NCBI RefSeq assembly: GCF_017302985.1
Contig: NZ_JAFIMU010000010.1
Location: forward strand, 186,001 to 250,000
DNA: 64,000 bases
Direction of reading: 5' to 3'
From: Corallococcus macrosporus
GTDB taxonomy: Bacteria; Myxococcota; Myxococcia; Myxococcales; Myxococcaceae
Positions 50,105-59,358 of the stretch are shown piece after piece. The notes beneath the pieces were generated by a model that was not told where the DNA came from, did no database searches, and was given only the letters and a program-made list of their open reading frames with translations. Every line of letters starts with the position of its first letter. The first letter of the stretch is position 1. The position numbers and the translations under genes were made by a program.

Positions 50105-51241
50105 GTGCGTCGCTTCCCGCTCCACACGCTTCTCTTGATGCTAGTAGCGCTGCTGGCGTTCGCGCGCCTCTATTACGTGACGCATCAAACCCCGCCCGCT
50201 CCGGCCCCCGGGCAGGCGCCGGGCGCGAAGCCGCCGGTGAAAATCACGCCGCCCGACCTGGGCCCCGCCGCGTGCCGGGGCCTGGACGCCGTCCTCGGGG
50301 ACCTGCTCTCTCCCGACGGAGGCGCCTCCACCTCGGGGGACGCGGGGACCGCCTGGAGCGACGCGCGCCGTCAGCTCGGCGACTGCCCCACCCCTCCCGC
50401 CGCCGCCTGTGCGAGGGGCCCGGCCCTGGCCTCCCTCGCGCCCCTCACCGCGAGGGACGGCGTGCCCCGCGAGCTGCTCGCCACCCTCTGCGAGCGCTGT
50501 GCGCCGGCCGACAATCCCTGCGGCCAGGCCGTGACGCGCGCGTTGCAGGAGGCCGCCCGCCGGGGGAACCCGGACCTGCAGGAGGCGCACTGGAGCCTGG
50601 AGCACGCAGGCACTGCCCTGGGCGCGGCCTGCCAGGAGCTCGTGCGCCAGGCCGTGGGGCCCGCGGCCGTGACGGGGGCGGACGTGGAGCCGCGGCTGCT
50701 GGCGATGCTGGAGGAGCTGGCGCCCACGTGCGTGACGACGGGCCAGCTGCCCGCGCCGCTCCTGAACGCGGCGGCGGTGCAGCAGGGCTCGCGGGCGCCC
50801 CGGCTCGCGACGCTGCACACGCAGGGCGCGGTGGAGGCCAAGGCCATCGAGCCGGATCAGCAGAAGGGGCCGGGAGACGCGTTCCGCGCCTTCGACCGGG
50901 ACGAGCTGTCGGGGGTGAAGCTGTCCATGGCCGAGGTGGGCTCGGACGGCGCGCTGCGGCTGGAGTACGCGCCCACGCTGAAGTACGCGGTGTCGTTCCA
51001 GGTGCTCGCCACGGGACCGGGCTCGCTGCGGGCACACATCCGCGCGCCGGACGGCGTGGGGCGCCAGGAGCCGGGAGGCACGGGTTTCTTCGTGGATCCC
51101 ACCGTCTGCCGCTTCCGCGGCACGGGCAGGTGGGAGGTCTGCAAGCCCGCGGTCCCCCTGCTCGACGTGGACGCGGTGAGCGTCGTTCCGGAGCGGCCGG
51201 CGGTGGAGCTGAAGGAGCTGGAGATCATCGGCGCCCGGTAG
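50105..51241 (+). CDS. Single-pass membrane-anchored protein of unknown function
   Basis: The 378-residue protein starts at GTG 50105, with AAGGAG seven bases upstream. It has an N-terminal helix (LHTLLLMLVALLAFARLYYV) and a proline-rich linker. A cysteine-containing helical region (CRGLDAVL, GDCPTPPAAACARGPALA, LCERCAPADNPCGQAV) and a beta-rich C-terminal domain (VKLSMAEVGSDGALRLEYAP, YAVSFQVLATGPGSLRAHI, VCRFRGTGRWEVCKP) follow. The domain probably faces the periplasm, and disulfides are likely. No family is recognised. It is divergent from lpdA, with an 81-bp gap holding the ribosome site. Confidence 0.7.
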   Translation: MRRFPLHTLLLMLVALLAFARLYYVTHQTPPAPAPGQAPGAKPPVKITPPDLGPAACRGLDAVLGDLLSPDGGASTSGDAGTAWSDARRQLGDCPTPPAAACARGPALASLAPLTARDGVPRELLATLCERCAPADNPCGQAVTRALQEAARRGNPDLQEAHWSLEHAGTALGAACQELVRQAVGPAAVTGADVEPRLLAMLEELAPTCVTTGQLPAPLLNAAAVQQGSRAPRLATLHTQGAVEAKAIEPDQQKGPGDAFRAFDRDELSGVKLSMAEVGSDGALRLEYAPTLKYAVSFQVLATGPGSLRAHIRAPDGVGRQEPGGTGFFVDPTVCRFRGTGRWEVCKPAVPLLDVDAVSVVPERPAVELKELEIIGAR

Positions 51242-51260
51242 CGCGGGCGCCATGACGCAC

Positions 51261-51287
51261 GCGGCGTCGGAAGCACTCCGACGTCGC
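51261..51287. terminator. Bidirectional hairpin between convergent genes
   Basis: GCGGCGTCGGA (51261-51271) and TCCGACGTCGC (51277-51287) form an 11-bp stem with one G-U type pair and a 5-nt loop. It lies between the stop codons at 51241 and 51299 and can end both transcripts. It has no long T-run. Confidence 0.6.
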
Positions 51288-51298
51288 TCGCGTGGGTC

Positions 51299-51742
51299 TC
51301 AGGCGATGAGGCCGCGGTCGCGCGCCTGGCGGAAGATGGACGACGCGTCCTTCTTCAGCGCGGTGGAGACGTCCTTCACGATGGCGTCCGCCGACTTGGC
51401 GACCGACAGGTAGTTGTCGAACGTGCGCGTGAGGATGAGCACGCCCGAGATGATGACTCGCTGGAGGTTGTGCTGCAGGTCCGTGCCCTCGTACACCAGC
51501 CAGGACTGCTCACAGTAGCGGCGGCCCTCGGCCACCATCTGGTTCAGGTGCGCGCGCTCGGTCGCGTCGGGAACCTTCGCCTTGGGGCTGATGGACGCGA
51601 TGTACAGCACGTTCTGTCCCAGCCGCTGCGTCGCCTCCTCCATCTGCGCCATGATGGCCTGGACGTCATCCTTCGTCGGCGGGTTGTGCCAGCGCGAGAA
51701 GAGGACGCGGTCGATGAGTTCGGATTGGTACGTGGCAGACAC
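51299..51742 (-). CDS. Conserved-looking cytoplasmic protein of unknown function (STAS-like size and layout)
   Basis: The 147-residue product starts at GTG 51742, with GGAGG four bases upstream. The longer frame from 51859 is unlikely. The alternating beta-alpha pattern LIDRVLFSRWHNPPTKDD, VLYIASISPKAKVPD, CEQSWLVYEGTDLQHNLQRV and ISGVLILTRTFDNYLSVAK resembles SpoIIAA/STAS-type folds, but no signature proves it. There is no signal or membrane segment. It lies downstream of the histidine operon in the same direction, after a 222-bp gap. Confidence 0.65.
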   Translation of the reverse strand: MSATYQSELIDRVLFSRWHNPPTKDDVQAIMAQMEEATQRLGQNVLYIASISPKAKVPDATERAHLNQMVAEGRRYCEQSWLVYEGTDLQHNLQRVIISGVLILTRTFDNYLSVAKSADAIVKDVSTALKKDASSIFRQARDRGLIA

Positions 51743-51964
51743 GAAGCCTCCGGGATGCGAACGCTGATGACGACGGGGCCGCTTCGTCGGGCACGGCCCG
51801 TGTCGCAGGCCGGAATCTGTACCAGGATCACAGAAGCACTTGAAGAGTAGCGGACACACGCCTGCACCTTTGGCGCGCTTGTGTGCCAGTCACGCTGTGA
51901 GGATGCAGTGCTGCTGGACAACTCCGCCTGGGTCGCAACCGACACGCCGGGCAATCCGGGGAGT

Positions 51965-52582
51965 TCAGGGCACCTTTGGACGTGCGCGCGCGGCCAGGAC
52001 GGCCTTCACGTCCTCCAGCGTCAGGCCCAGGGGACGCACCGCCACGAGCACGTGGTACAGCACGTCGGCGGCCTCCTCGGCGGCCCGGTGGGCATCCGCG
52101 TCCGCGCAGGCGGTGACGAGCTCCGCTGCCTCCTCCCCCAGCTTCTTCAGCCGCAGGTTCCGGTCCTCCAGCAGGCGCCGCGTGTAGCTGGGCTTCGCGC
52201 CTTCCGGCACGGGGCCCGTCGCGCGGGCGGCGAGCGTCGCGTCCAGGTGCGCGAGCGCGTCCCAGCGTCCCTCGCCGAAGCACGTCTCCTCGCCGGTGTG
52301 GCAGGCAGGGCCGGCCTTGCGCACGCGCGCGAGCACCGCGTCGCCGTCGCAATCCGCGGTGAGCGAGACGACCTTCTGGGTGTTCCCGCTGGTGGCGCCC
52401 TTGTGCCAGAGGCCGCGCGTGCGGGAGCGGTAGTGCATCTCGCCCGTCGCGAGCGTGCGCTCCATCGCCTCGCGGTCGGCATGCGCCACCATCAGGACGT
52501 CGCCGGTGTTCGCGTCCTGCGTCACCACCGTCACCAGCCCCTGGCCCTTGTCGAAGTTCAACCTGGAGAGGTCCAGCGTCAT
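51965..52582 (-). CDS. hisIE: Bifunctional phosphoribosyl-AMP cyclohydrolase / phosphoribosyl-ATP pyrophosphatase
   Basis: The 205-residue enzyme performs histidine steps 2 and 3. The HisI part (1 to about 115) has [35 protein letters not shown] and the zinc-binding [11 protein letters not shown] and [12 protein letters not shown]. The HisE part (about 120-205) has the MazG-like helices [20 protein letters not shown] and [26 protein letters not shown]. It is the last gene of the operon and overlaps hisN by 4 bp. Confidence 0.96.
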   Translation of the reverse strand: MTLDLSRLNFDKGQGLVTVVTQDANTGDVLMVAHADREAMERTLATGEMHYRSRTRGLWHKGATSGNTQKVVSLTADCDGDAVLARVRKAGPACHTGEETCFGEGRWDALAHLDATLAARATGPVPEGAKPSYTRRLLEDRNLRLKKLGEEAAELVTACADADAHRAAEEAADVLYHVLVAVRPLGLTLEDVKAVLAARARPKVP

Positions 52583-53364
52583 GACCGCACTCCCTTGCCC
52601 AGCACGTCGCGCACCTGCTTCGCCAGCGCTCCGTTGGTGGCGATGCCGTCACCGCCGAACGCCGTGCGCCTTCCCTTCCAGTCGGTGAACACGCCGCCCG
52701 CCTCCTCGATGATGGGTTGCAGCGCCGCCGCGTCCCAGGGCGACAGGCCCTCGTCCACCATGGCCTCCGCGCGGCCGGTGGCGACGAGGAGGTAGCCGTA
52801 ACAGTCCCCCCAGGTGCGGGAGAGCGACGCCTGCTGGGACAGCTCCCGCCACGCCGCGCCCTTCGCGGGGTTCTGGAGGAAGCGCTCGTCGGTGATGAGC
52901 ACCACGGCGCGCTCCAGCGAGTCCTGCTCCGACACGTGCGCCGCGGATCCGTTCCAGAAGCAGCCCAGGCCCGGGGACGCGACGACCAGCTCGTTCACGG
53001 CGGGGAAGTAGGCCGCACCCGCGAGGATGTTCTCCCCTTCCGCCACCGCGACCAGCGTGCCCCACAGCGGCACGCCCCGGATGAACGTCTTCGTGCCGTC
53101 GATGGGATCCAATATCCAGCGGCGCTTCGCGCCCGCACGCGACTCACCGAATTCCTCGCCCAGGATGCCGTCCTCGGGGAAGCGCGCCTCCAGCCACTCG
53201 CGGGCGGTCCATTCGGCGGTGCGATCCGCCACGGTCACGGGCGTTCCATCGCTCTTGGTGTCCACGGCGATGCCGCGCCGGAAGAAGTCCAGCGCCACGT
53301 CACCGGCCTTGCGCGCCACGTCGGCGGCGGCCTCCATCAGGTCTCTCGGGTCCGCGTTCTTCAT
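52579..53364 (-). CDS. hisN: Histidinol-phosphate phosphatase, inositol monophosphatase type
   Basis: The 261-residue phosphatase of the IMPase superfamily has metal-binding motifs [23 protein letters not shown] and, near the C-terminus, [18 protein letters not shown]. Its place inside the operon between hisF and hisIE, with 4-bp overlaps on both sides, supports histidinol-phosphate as substrate. It supplies the activity that gammaproteobacteria carry in the N-terminal half of HisB, which is absent from the HisB here. The length matches HisN proteins. Confidence 0.93.
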   Translation of the reverse strand: MKNADPRDLMEAAADVARKAGDVALDFFRRGIAVDTKSDGTPVTVADRTAEWTAREWLEARFPEDGILGEEFGESRAGAKRRWILDPIDGTKTFIRGVPLWGTLVAVAEGENILAGAAYFPAVNELVVASPGLGCFWNGSAAHVSEQDSLERAVVLITDERFLQNPAKGAAWRELSQQASLSRTWGDCYGYLLVATGRAEAMVDEGLSPWDAAALQPIIEEAGGVFTDWKGRRTAFGGDGIATNGALAKQVRDVLGKGVRS

Positions 53365-54122
53365 GTCGTGCTCCGGATGGAGATGCCGTTGTCCTTCAGC
53401 AGGGACTTCAAGGCGCCCACGGTGGTGAGGCCGTCGTGGAGGATGCCCGCGACGAGGGCCGCGTCCGCCGCGCCGACAGTCAGGGCATCGCGCACGTGCT
53501 CCGCGCGGCCCGCGCCACCGGAGGCGATGACCGGCACGTCCACGGCCTCCGCCACCGCGCGCGTCAGCTCCAGGTCATAGCCGGTGCGCGCGCCGTCCCG
53601 GTCGATGCTGGTGAGCAGCACCTCGCCCGCGCCGCGCCGGACGCACTCCTTCGCCCAGGCCACCGCGTCCAGGTCGGTGGGACGGCGGCCGCCGTGCGTG
53701 TAGACGCGGTAGCGGTCACCCTCCCGCTTCGCGTCGATGCTGGCCACGACGCACTGGGCGCCGAAGCGCTCCGCGCAGCCGGTCAGCAGCTCCGGGGTGG
53801 CCACCGCCGCGGAGTTGATGCTCACCTTGTCCGCGCCGGCCCTGAGCGCTCGGCCCACGTCGTCCACGGTGCGCACGCCGCCGCCCACCGTGAGCGGGAT
53901 GAAGAGGCGCTCCGCGGTGCGCTGGACCAGGTCCCACAGCGTCTGGCGCTCCTCGGCGCTCGCGGAGATGTCCAGGAAGGTCACCTCGTCCGCGCCGGCT
54001 TCTTCGTAGCGCCGGGCCAGTTCCACCGGGTCGCCCACGTCGCGCAGGCCCTCGAACTGGACGCCCTTCACCACGCGGCCGCCCTTCACGTCCAGGCAGA
54101 CGATGATCCGTCGGCGGAGCAT
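53361..54122 (-). CDS. hisF: Imidazole glycerol phosphate synthase cyclase subunit
   Basis: The 253-residue (beta/alpha)8 barrel starts at [20 protein letters not shown]. Catalytic Asp11 is in CLDVKGG, and the second catalytic Asp is in [15 protein letters not shown]. Phosphate-binding loops are [10 protein letters not shown] and [12 protein letters not shown]. It accepts ammonia from HisH and forms IGP and AICAR. The ATG overlaps the hisB stop by one base (TGATG). The long upstream frame to 54698 is spurious because it runs through hisB. Confidence 0.97.
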   Translation of the reverse strand: MLRRRIIVCLDVKGGRVVKGVQFEGLRDVGDPVELARRYEEAGADEVTFLDISASAEERQTLWDLVQRTAERLFIPLTVGGGVRTVDDVGRALRAGADKVSINSAAVATPELLTGCAERFGAQCVVASIDAKREGDRYRVYTHGGRRPTDLDAVAWAKECVRRGAGEVLLTSIDRDGARTGYDLELTRAVAEAVDVPVIASGGAGRAEHVRDALTVGAADAALVAGILHDGLTTVGALKSLLKDNGISIRSTT

Positions 54123-54667
54123 CACTTCACCTCCAGGGAGACGCTGCCCTTCATGCTGAAGACGACGCCGGAGTCCACCATCGCGTCGCGCAGCGCGAGC
54201 CCCAGCGCCTTGAAGGCCGCCTCGGTGAGGTGGTGGCTGTCCTTGCCGCGCAGCACCCGCAGGTGGAGCGTGATGCGCGAGTGCTCGCAGAACGAGCGCA
54301 TCCAGTGTTCGTACAGGCGGTTCTTCAACGGGCCCCGGTAGTAGAAGCGCCCGCCCGCGTCCAGGCACGCCTGCACGAGCGCGTCGTCCATGGGCAGGGT
54401 GCGCTCGCCGTAGCGCGCGGCCGTGGCGGGGATGACGCGCTGGACGGCGGTGCCCAGGGTGATGGCCACGTCCTCCATCAGGTGGTGGCGCAGGTCGCCG
54501 CGCGCGTGCAGGGTCAGGTCCAGCCCCGCGTAACGCGCGAAGGTGGCGAGCATGTGGTCGAAGAACTTGAGGCCCGTGTCCACCCGGGCCACGCCTGTTC
54601 CGCGCGCCAGCTCCACCGTGACCTGTGTCTCCTTCGTTTCCCGGACGACCGTGGTGACCGTGCTCAT
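54122..54667 (-). CDS. hisB: Imidazoleglycerol-phosphate dehydratase
   Basis: The 181-residue monofunctional enzyme starts at [20 protein letters not shown]. Metal-binding and catalytic motifs are [42 protein letters not shown], the [21 protein letters not shown] segment in part, and [12 protein letters not shown]. It is slightly shorter than the 195-residue average because of a compact N-terminus. The phosphatase domain seen in E. coli HisB is missing, and that role is supplied by hisN. The ATG lies within the hisA stop overlap (ATGA). Confidence 0.96.
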   Translation of the reverse strand: MSTVTTVVRETKETQVTVELARGTGVARVDTGLKFFDHMLATFARYAGLDLTLHARGDLRHHLMEDVAITLGTAVQRVIPATAARYGERTLPMDDALVQACLDAGGRFYYRGPLKNRLYEHWMRSFCEHSRITLHLRVLRGKDSHHLTEAAFKALGLALRDAMVDSGVVFSMKGSVSLEVK

Positions 54668-55380
54668 TCCGTGAACTCCCGCGCGACCGCGCGCGCATCC
54701 AGCCGTCCTGTGTAAAGCGCCATGCCCACCACCGCTCCGTGCGCGCCCAGCTTCGCCAGTGCGCGCAGGTCCTCCAACGTCGTCACGCCGCCGGAAGCCA
54801 GGAGCCGGTGCCGGCTCGAGCGGGCGACCTCTTCCATCAGCGGAAGGTCCACGCCGCCCAGCTGTCCCTCCTTGTGCACCGCCGTGACGAGCATCCCGCC
54901 CAGCGGCAGGGGTTCCAGCGCGGACAGCACGTCGCGGATGTCGCGCGCGCTGCCGGCCGTCCACCCCCGAGTCACCACCTCGCGGCCCTTCACGTCCGCG
55001 GCGACCACCACTCGGCCGGGGAAGCGCTCCGCGACCTCGGTGAGCCAGGCGAGGTCCTCGATGGCGCGAGTCCCCACGACGACCGAGGACGCCCCACCCG
55101 CGAGCACCGCCTCCACGCGCGAGGCATCACGAACTCCGCCACCCACCGTGAAGGTGAGGCCCGGGGCGTGCGACACCAGTCGCGCCACCACGTCCGCGTT
55201 GGAGCCCTTGCCCAGCGCCGCATCCAGGTCCACGACGTGGAACGTGCGGAAGCCCAGCGCGAGCCACTGCTTCAAGGCATCCAGCGGATCGTTCACGCGC
55301 ACGCGCTCCGCTTCGTAGGAGCCCCCCACGAGCTGCACGCACGCCCCTTCCCGCAGGTCGATGGCCGGAATGGCGATCAC
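54664..55380 (-). CDS. hisA: ProFAR isomerase (1-(5-phosphoribosyl)-5-amino-imidazolecarboxamide isomerase)
   Basis: The 238-residue barrel starts at GTG 55380 ([20 protein letters not shown]). Catalytic Asp8 is in PAIDLREG, and the second catalytic Asp is probably in [16 protein letters not shown]. Phosphate loops are [12 protein letters not shown] and [13 protein letters not shown]. It converts ProFAR to PRFAR. It is coupled to hisH by a GTGA overlap and to hisB by ATGA. Confidence 0.96.
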   Translation of the reverse strand: MIAIPAIDLREGACVQLVGGSYEAERVRVNDPLDALKQWLALGFRTFHVVDLDAALGKGSNADVVARLVSHAPGLTFTVGGGVRDASRVEAVLAGGASSVVVGTRAIEDLAWLTEVAERFPGRVVVAADVKGREVVTRGWTAGSARDIRDVLSALEPLPLGGMLVTAVHKEGQLGGVDLPLMEEVARSSRHRLLASGGVTTLEDLRALAKLGAHGAVVGMALYTGRLDARAVAREFTE

Positions 55381-55970
55381 GAGGCCACCTCCTGGAGGAA
55401 CGCCTGCACGAAGCGAACACCCGCCTGGGAGGACTTCTCCGGGTGGAACTGCACGCCCAGCACGTTGCCGCGTCGCACGGACGCGGGGAACCGGTCGCCC
55501 TCGTGGGTCGTCCAGCCCACGACTTCGCGCGAATCGGCGGCGCGGCACACGAAGCTGTGCGCGTAGTACACGGTGGACAGCCGCGTGGACTCCAGCGCCC
55601 GGTCCTCCTCCACGTCGTTCCATCCAATCTGCGGGACGTGCCGCGCGGACAGCCGCGTCACCCGGCCCGGGAAGTAGCCAAGTCCCTTCCCTGCCCCCTC
55701 GTCGCTCTCCTCGAAGAGGAGCTGCATGCCCAGGCAGATGCCCAGGCACGGCAGGCCCGCGTCCAGTGCCTTCCGCATCGCTTCGCGTCCTGGAGCCAGC
55801 CGCGCCGCCGCGGATCCGAACGCTCCCACTCCGGGCAGCACCAGCACGTCGGTGTCCAATGCGCGCAGCGGATCCTCCTGCACGCGCACCTCCGCTCCAG
55901 GCGTGGTGGCCAGAGCCTTGATCAGCGAGTGCAGGTTGCCCGCGCCGTAGTCGAACAGGGTCACTCGCAT
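55377..55970 (-). CDS. hisH: Imidazole glycerol phosphate synthase glutaminase subunit
   Basis: The 197-residue class I glutamine amidotransferase starts at MRVTLFDYGAGNLHSL. The oxyanion region LVLPGVGAFGSA, nucleophile Cys in CLGICLGMQLLFEES, and the His-Glu pair in GVQFHPEKSS are all present. It feeds ammonia to HisF. The ATG overlaps the hisC TGA by one base, and the stop overlaps hisA by 4 bp. Confidence 0.96.
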   Translation of the reverse strand: MRVTLFDYGAGNLHSLIKALATTPGAEVRVQEDPLRALDTDVLVLPGVGAFGSAAARLAPGREAMRKALDAGLPCLGICLGMQLLFEESDEGAGKGLGYFPGRVTRLSARHVPQIGWNDVEEDRALESTRLSTVYYAHSFVCRAADSREVVGWTTHEGDRFPASVRRGNVLGVQFHPEKSSQAGVRFVQAFLQEVAS

Positions 55971-57007
55971 CACAGCACCTCCTTCAAGGCCTTCAGCGCC
56001 GAAGCCATCAGGGGCCAGGGACCGCAGCCGATGCGCAGCGCATCGCCCACGCCCGTGAGCCCTTCGAACACCCGCACGTTCACGTTGCGCTCCCGCAGCG
56101 CCTCGCCCACCCTGCGAGCCTCCGGCACGGGGACGAGGAGGAAGTTCCCCTCCGAAGGCAGCGGCTCCAGGCCCAGCGCCTTCAATCCGCCGCGCAGCCG
56201 CTCGCGGTTCTCCACGGCCTCCGCCGCGCAGGCCTCCATCCACGCGACGTCCTCCGTGAGCGCGGACACCGCCACGGCCTCGCCCAGCGTCGTGTGCTTG
56301 TAGGGCCCCCGTGCCTTCTCCACCTCCGCGACCAGCGACGGCGCACCGACGCCCCACCCCACCCGCAGGCCCGCGAGCCCGAACGCCTTGGACATCGTGC
56401 GCGTCACCAGGACGTTGGGCCGGGTCCTCGCGAGGTCCAGGAAGTCCCCGCCCCGCGCGAACTCCACATAGGCCTGATCAATGAGCACCACGCCGCGGGC
56501 CTCATTCACCAGCCGCTCCACCGCCGAGCGAGAGGCCACCGTGCCCGTGGGGTTGTTCGGCGTGCACACGTAGATGAGCTTCGCCCCCGTGGCGAGCAGT
56601 CCCTCCACGTCCAGGTCATGGTCCGCACGCAGCGGCACGGGCACCGGCTTGAGCGCGCTCAACCGGGCGAACATGGGCACCATCACGAACGTGGGATCCG
56701 GAAAGGCGACCACGTCTCCGGGCTCCAGGAAGGCCCGCAGCGCGCAGTCGATGACGTCGTCCGAACCACACCCCGTCGTCACGCTCTCCACCGCGACGCC
56801 CGCGTAGCGAGCCACGGCGCGCTTGAGGTCGGGCGCGTAGCCCGCGGGATAGCGGGAGAGCTTCAGGAAGCCCTCCTCGCGCAACACGCGGTCCGCCGAG
56901 GGCGGTGCGCCGAAGAGGTTGGTGTTGTCGCTCAGGTCCACCCGGCACGGCTTCTTCGCCGGGGAGTACAGCGGGATGTCCCGATACGTTTCGCGGAAGG
57001 GAATCAC
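55970..57007 (-). CDS. hisC: Histidinol-phosphate aminotransferase
   Basis: The 345-residue PLP enzyme of fold type I has substrate and cofactor motifs DLSDNTNLFGAPPSA, VTTGCGSDDVIDCALRAF, YVCTPNNPTGTVA, VLIDQAYVEFA and the PLP lysine in TRTMSKAFGLAGLRVGWG. A C-terminal FLLVPVPEARRVGEAL and LRIGCGPWPLMASALKAL follow. It forms histidinol phosphate from imidazole acetol phosphate. It overlaps hisD by 4 bp. Confidence 0.96.
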   Translation of the reverse strand: MIPFRETYRDIPLYSPAKKPCRVDLSDNTNLFGAPPSADRVLREEGFLKLSRYPAGYAPDLKRAVARYAGVAVESVTTGCGSDDVIDCALRAFLEPGDVVAFPDPTFVMVPMFARLSALKPVPVPLRADHDLDVEGLLATGAKLIYVCTPNNPTGTVASRSAVERLVNEARGVVLIDQAYVEFARGGDFLDLARTRPNVLVTRTMSKAFGLAGLRVGWGVGAPSLVAEVEKARGPYKHTTLGEAVAVSALTEDVAWMEACAAEAVENRERLRGGLKALGLEPLPSEGNFLLVPVPEARRVGEALRERNVNVRVFEGLTGVGDALRIGCGPWPLMASALKALKEVL

Positions 57008-58305
57008 GGCACCCTCCAGGCCCGCGCCGCGGCCGCGTGGGCGAAGAGCCCCTCGCTGTCCGCAAGCGTCCCCACGTCATCAGCCATCGCCGCCGCGGCA
57101 GCGGGCGTCACGCTCTGCCACGTGGTCCACCGGTAGAAGTCCAGCACGCTCAGCCCCGAGTAAGCCCGGGCCAGGCCCGCGGTGGGCAGCACGTGGTTCG
57201 CGCCCGTGAGGTAGTCGCCGAAGGCCACCGACGCGCGCTGTCCCACGAACACCGTGCCCGCGTTGCGAACGCGCGACAGGTCCTCCGAGGGCTTCGACGT
57301 CGCGAGCAGCAGGTGCTCCGGCGCGAAGTCCGCGACGAAGGGCCACGCCTCCTCCAGCGAGTCGATGCGCAGCACCGCGCCCCGGCTGCCCAGCGCCGCG
57401 AGGACGATGTCACCGCGTCGCGCGACGCGGGCCTGCTGCTCCACCGCGTCCCGCACCGCCTGCGCCAGCGGAGCACCCACCACCAGCGCCACGCAGCAGG
57501 CCTCGGGGTCGTGCTCCGCCTGCGCCAGCAGCTCACGCGCCACGGCCTCCGGGCGAGCACTCCCGTCGGCGACCACGAGGATTTCACTCGGGCCCGCGGG
57601 AGCGTCGATGGCGACGGCGTCCACCACCTGGAGCTTCGCCGCCGCCACGTAGGCATTGCCCGGTCCGACGATGCGGTCCACCCGGGGAACGCTCTGCGTG
57701 CCGTAGGCCAGCGCGGCCACCGCACCCGCGCCACCCAATGCGAAGACCCGGTCCGCGCCCGCCAGCGCCGCCGCCGCGAGCACTCCCGCGCTCGGCAGAC
57801 CGTCCGGCCCGGGCGGTGAACAGACGATGACCTCCCCCACGCCCGCCACCTTCGCGGGCACCACGCCCATGAGCACGCTGCTGGGGTACACCGCCCTGCC
57901 GCCCGGCGCGTAGACGCCAACGCGGCTCAGTGGATCCGGCCGGCGGCCGACAACGACGCCGGGCTCCGTCTCTACCTCGATGGCCTGGGGCCGCTGCGCC
58001 GCGTGCGCCCGGGCGATGTTGCGTGCCGCGCGGGTCAGCGCCTCGCGCACGTCGGACGGAATCGACTCCAGCGCCGCGTCCCACCGTGCGCGAGGAACCT
58101 CCAGGGCCTTCAACTCCACGCGGTCGAACTCGCGAGCGAAGTCGAAGAGGGCCCGGTCACCTTCCGAGCGAACGCGCGCGATGAGCGCCTGGACGCGCGA
58201 AGCCACCTGGGCGTCCGACTCCCCCGTGCGCGCCAGCAGCTTCCGCCGCGCGTCGGGCTCCAGTAAAGCCAGGGCTCCCTGATACTTGAGGACGGAGGCG
58301 CTCAT
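57004..58305 (-). CDS. hisD: Histidinol dehydrogenase
   Basis: The 433-residue zinc enzyme makes the last two oxidations to histidine. Motifs are RVGVYAPGGRAVYPSSVLMG, VCSPPGPDG, VDRIVGPGNAYVAAAKLQV, APAGPSEILVVAD, LLAQAEHDPEA (zinc and catalytic region), and APEHLLLATS with the catalytic Glu-His. YLTGANHVLPTAGLARAYSG follows near the end. The length is normal. It overlaps hisG by 4 bp, as every other junction of this operon does by 1 or 4 bp. Confidence 0.97.
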   Translation of the reverse strand: MSASVLKYQGALALLEPDARRKLLARTGESDAQVASRVQALIARVRSEGDRALFDFAREFDRVELKALEVPRARWDAALESIPSDVREALTRAARNIARAHAAQRPQAIEVETEPGVVVGRRPDPLSRVGVYAPGGRAVYPSSVLMGVVPAKVAGVGEVIVCSPPGPDGLPSAGVLAAAALAGADRVFALGGAGAVAALAYGTQSVPRVDRIVGPGNAYVAAAKLQVVDAVAIDAPAGPSEILVVADGSARPEAVARELLAQAEHDPEACCVALVVGAPLAQAVRDAVEQQARVARRGDIVLAALGSRGAVLRIDSLEEAWPFVADFAPEHLLLATSKPSEDLSRVRNAGTVFVGQRASVAFGDYLTGANHVLPTAGLARAYSGLSVLDFYRWTTWQSVTPAAAAAMADDVGTLADSEGLFAHAAAARAWRVP

Positions 58306-59159
58306 GCCATCAACCTCTCGATGCGCGTGACGAGGATGCCTTGCCCGCCCAGCGCCTTCAGCGCGTTGACCGTGCGGTAGAGCGTCTTCGACGAGACCAC
58401 CGCGTGCACCGCCACGAAGTGGCCGCCGTTCATCACGTCCACCACCGTGGGGCCGTTGAGGCCGGGCAGCACCTCGCGCACCTGCTCCAGCGACGTCTTC
58501 GGGACGTTGGCCATCAGGTAGCGCCGCCCGCGCGCCGCCAGCACCGACCCCAGCGCCTGCGTCAGCTCCTCCAACGCACGCCGGGCCTCCGCGCCGTTGC
58601 CGGGATACGCCACCAGCCGGGCGCTGGACTCCAGCACGGTGGACACCTCCCGCAGGCCGTTCATCTTCAGCGTGGAGCCCGTGGACGTGAGGTCCACCAC
58701 GATGTCCGCGATGCCCAGGTGCGGAGCGATCTCCGCCGCGCCGCTCACCGGCACCACCGTCACCTTCTGTCCGCGTTGCTGGAAGAAGGCCTGCGTCAGC
58801 CGGGGGAAGCAGGAGGCCACCCGCATCCCGTCCTTCACGTCCTCCACGCGCGTGATGCCGCTCTCGTCGCGCGCGGCCACCACCAGCCGGCAGCGGCCGA
58901 ACTCCAGGTCCATCAGCGACTCCAGCTCGCGCCCGGCCTCGTTCACCAGGTCCCAGCCGGTGACGCCCGCCTGCGCGGCGCCGTCCGCGACGAACTCCGG
59001 GATGTCCTGCGCGCGGACGAAGATGGCCTCGAACTCGCCGCCCAGGGACGCGGTGAGGGCCCGCTCACCGCGAGCGCGCACCTCCAGGCCCGCGTCGTTG
59101 AACAGCTCTCGCACTTCCTCGGACAGACGTCCTTTGTTGGGCAGGGCAATCTTCAACAT
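58302..59159 (-). CDS. hisG: ATP phosphoribosyltransferase, long form
   Basis: The 285-residue enzyme commits PRPP and ATP to histidine synthesis. It has LKIALPNKGRLSEEVRELF, PEFVADGAAQAGVTGWDLVNE, the PRPP site ADIVVDLTSTGSTLKMNGL, and a C-terminal ACT-like regulatory domain of about 70 residues (LEQVREVLPGLNGPTVVDVM). The long form is feedback-inhibited by histidine and needs no HisZ. It is the first structural gene. A histidine-rich leader and an intrinsic terminator lie just upstream, so transcription into the operon is probably attenuated. Confidence 0.97.
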   Translation of the reverse strand: MLKIALPNKGRLSEEVRELFNDAGLEVRARGERALTASLGGEFEAIFVRAQDIPEFVADGAAQAGVTGWDLVNEAGRELESLMDLEFGRCRLVVAARDESGITRVEDVKDGMRVASCFPRLTQAFFQQRGQKVTVVPVSGAAEIAPHLGIADIVVDLTSTGSTLKMNGLREVSTVLESSARLVAYPGNGAEARRALEELTQALGSVLAARGRRYLMANVPKTSLEQVREVLPGLNGPTVVDVMNGGHFVAVHAVVSSKTLYRTVNALKALGGQGILVTRIERLMA

Positions 59160-59192
59160 GGATGGGCTCGGGGGACTGCGATGGCGGAAACG

Positions 59193-59223
59193 AAAAAAGG
59201 CCCGTCCTGGGGGGACGGGCCTT
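59193..59223 (-). terminator. Intrinsic terminator between hisL and hisG (attenuator)
   Basis: On the minus strand AAGGCCCGTCC (59223-59213), a 5-nt loop, and GGACGGGCCTT (59207-59197) form an 11-bp perfect stem that runs directly into six T residues. It ends about 34 bp before the hisG ATG and 36 bp after the leader stop codon. A leader segment, GACGGG at 59300-59295, is complementary to CCCGTC (59219-59214) in the ascending arm and could form the competing antiterminator. Confidence 0.92.
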
Positions 59224-59258
59224 CGGTCACTGCGGCATCTGCCGGAAGTGGGTGCGTT

Positions 59259-59351
59259 CTAGTGCGTCACCCAGGCATGCGCGCGGCGAACGGTCCCGTC
59301 ATGGGCCGGCCGATGATGCGCATGGTGGTGATGCAGGGACGTGGAACGCAC
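59259..59351 (-). CDS. hisL: Histidine operon leader peptide
   Basis: The 30-residue frame starts at GTG 59351 (MRSTSLHHHHAHHRPAHDG, then TVRRAHAWVTH) and ends at TAG 59261-59259. It holds nine histidines, including four in a row and six within seven residues. That composition has no other plausible reason in front of a histidine operon than sensing charged tRNA-His by ribosome stalling. No Shine-Dalgarno sequence precedes the GTG. A promoter-like pair (TTGACG-N17-TAACCC) ends seven bases before it, so the mRNA is probably leaderless. The frame stays open further upstream, but that part lacks features. Confidence 0.88.
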   Translation of the reverse strand: MRSTSLHHHHAHHRPAHDGTVRRAHAWVTH

Positions 59352-59358
59352 GGCACTA

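Noticed and set aside
51743-51964. Sigma-54-like TGGCAC sequence in the gap after hisIE
   Set aside because: The GC element at the required spacing is missing on either strand.
53361-54698. Long 445-codon frame suggesting a HisB-HisF fusion
   Set aside because: The upstream part is a shifted reading of hisB. The real genes use different frames and meet in a TGATG overlap.
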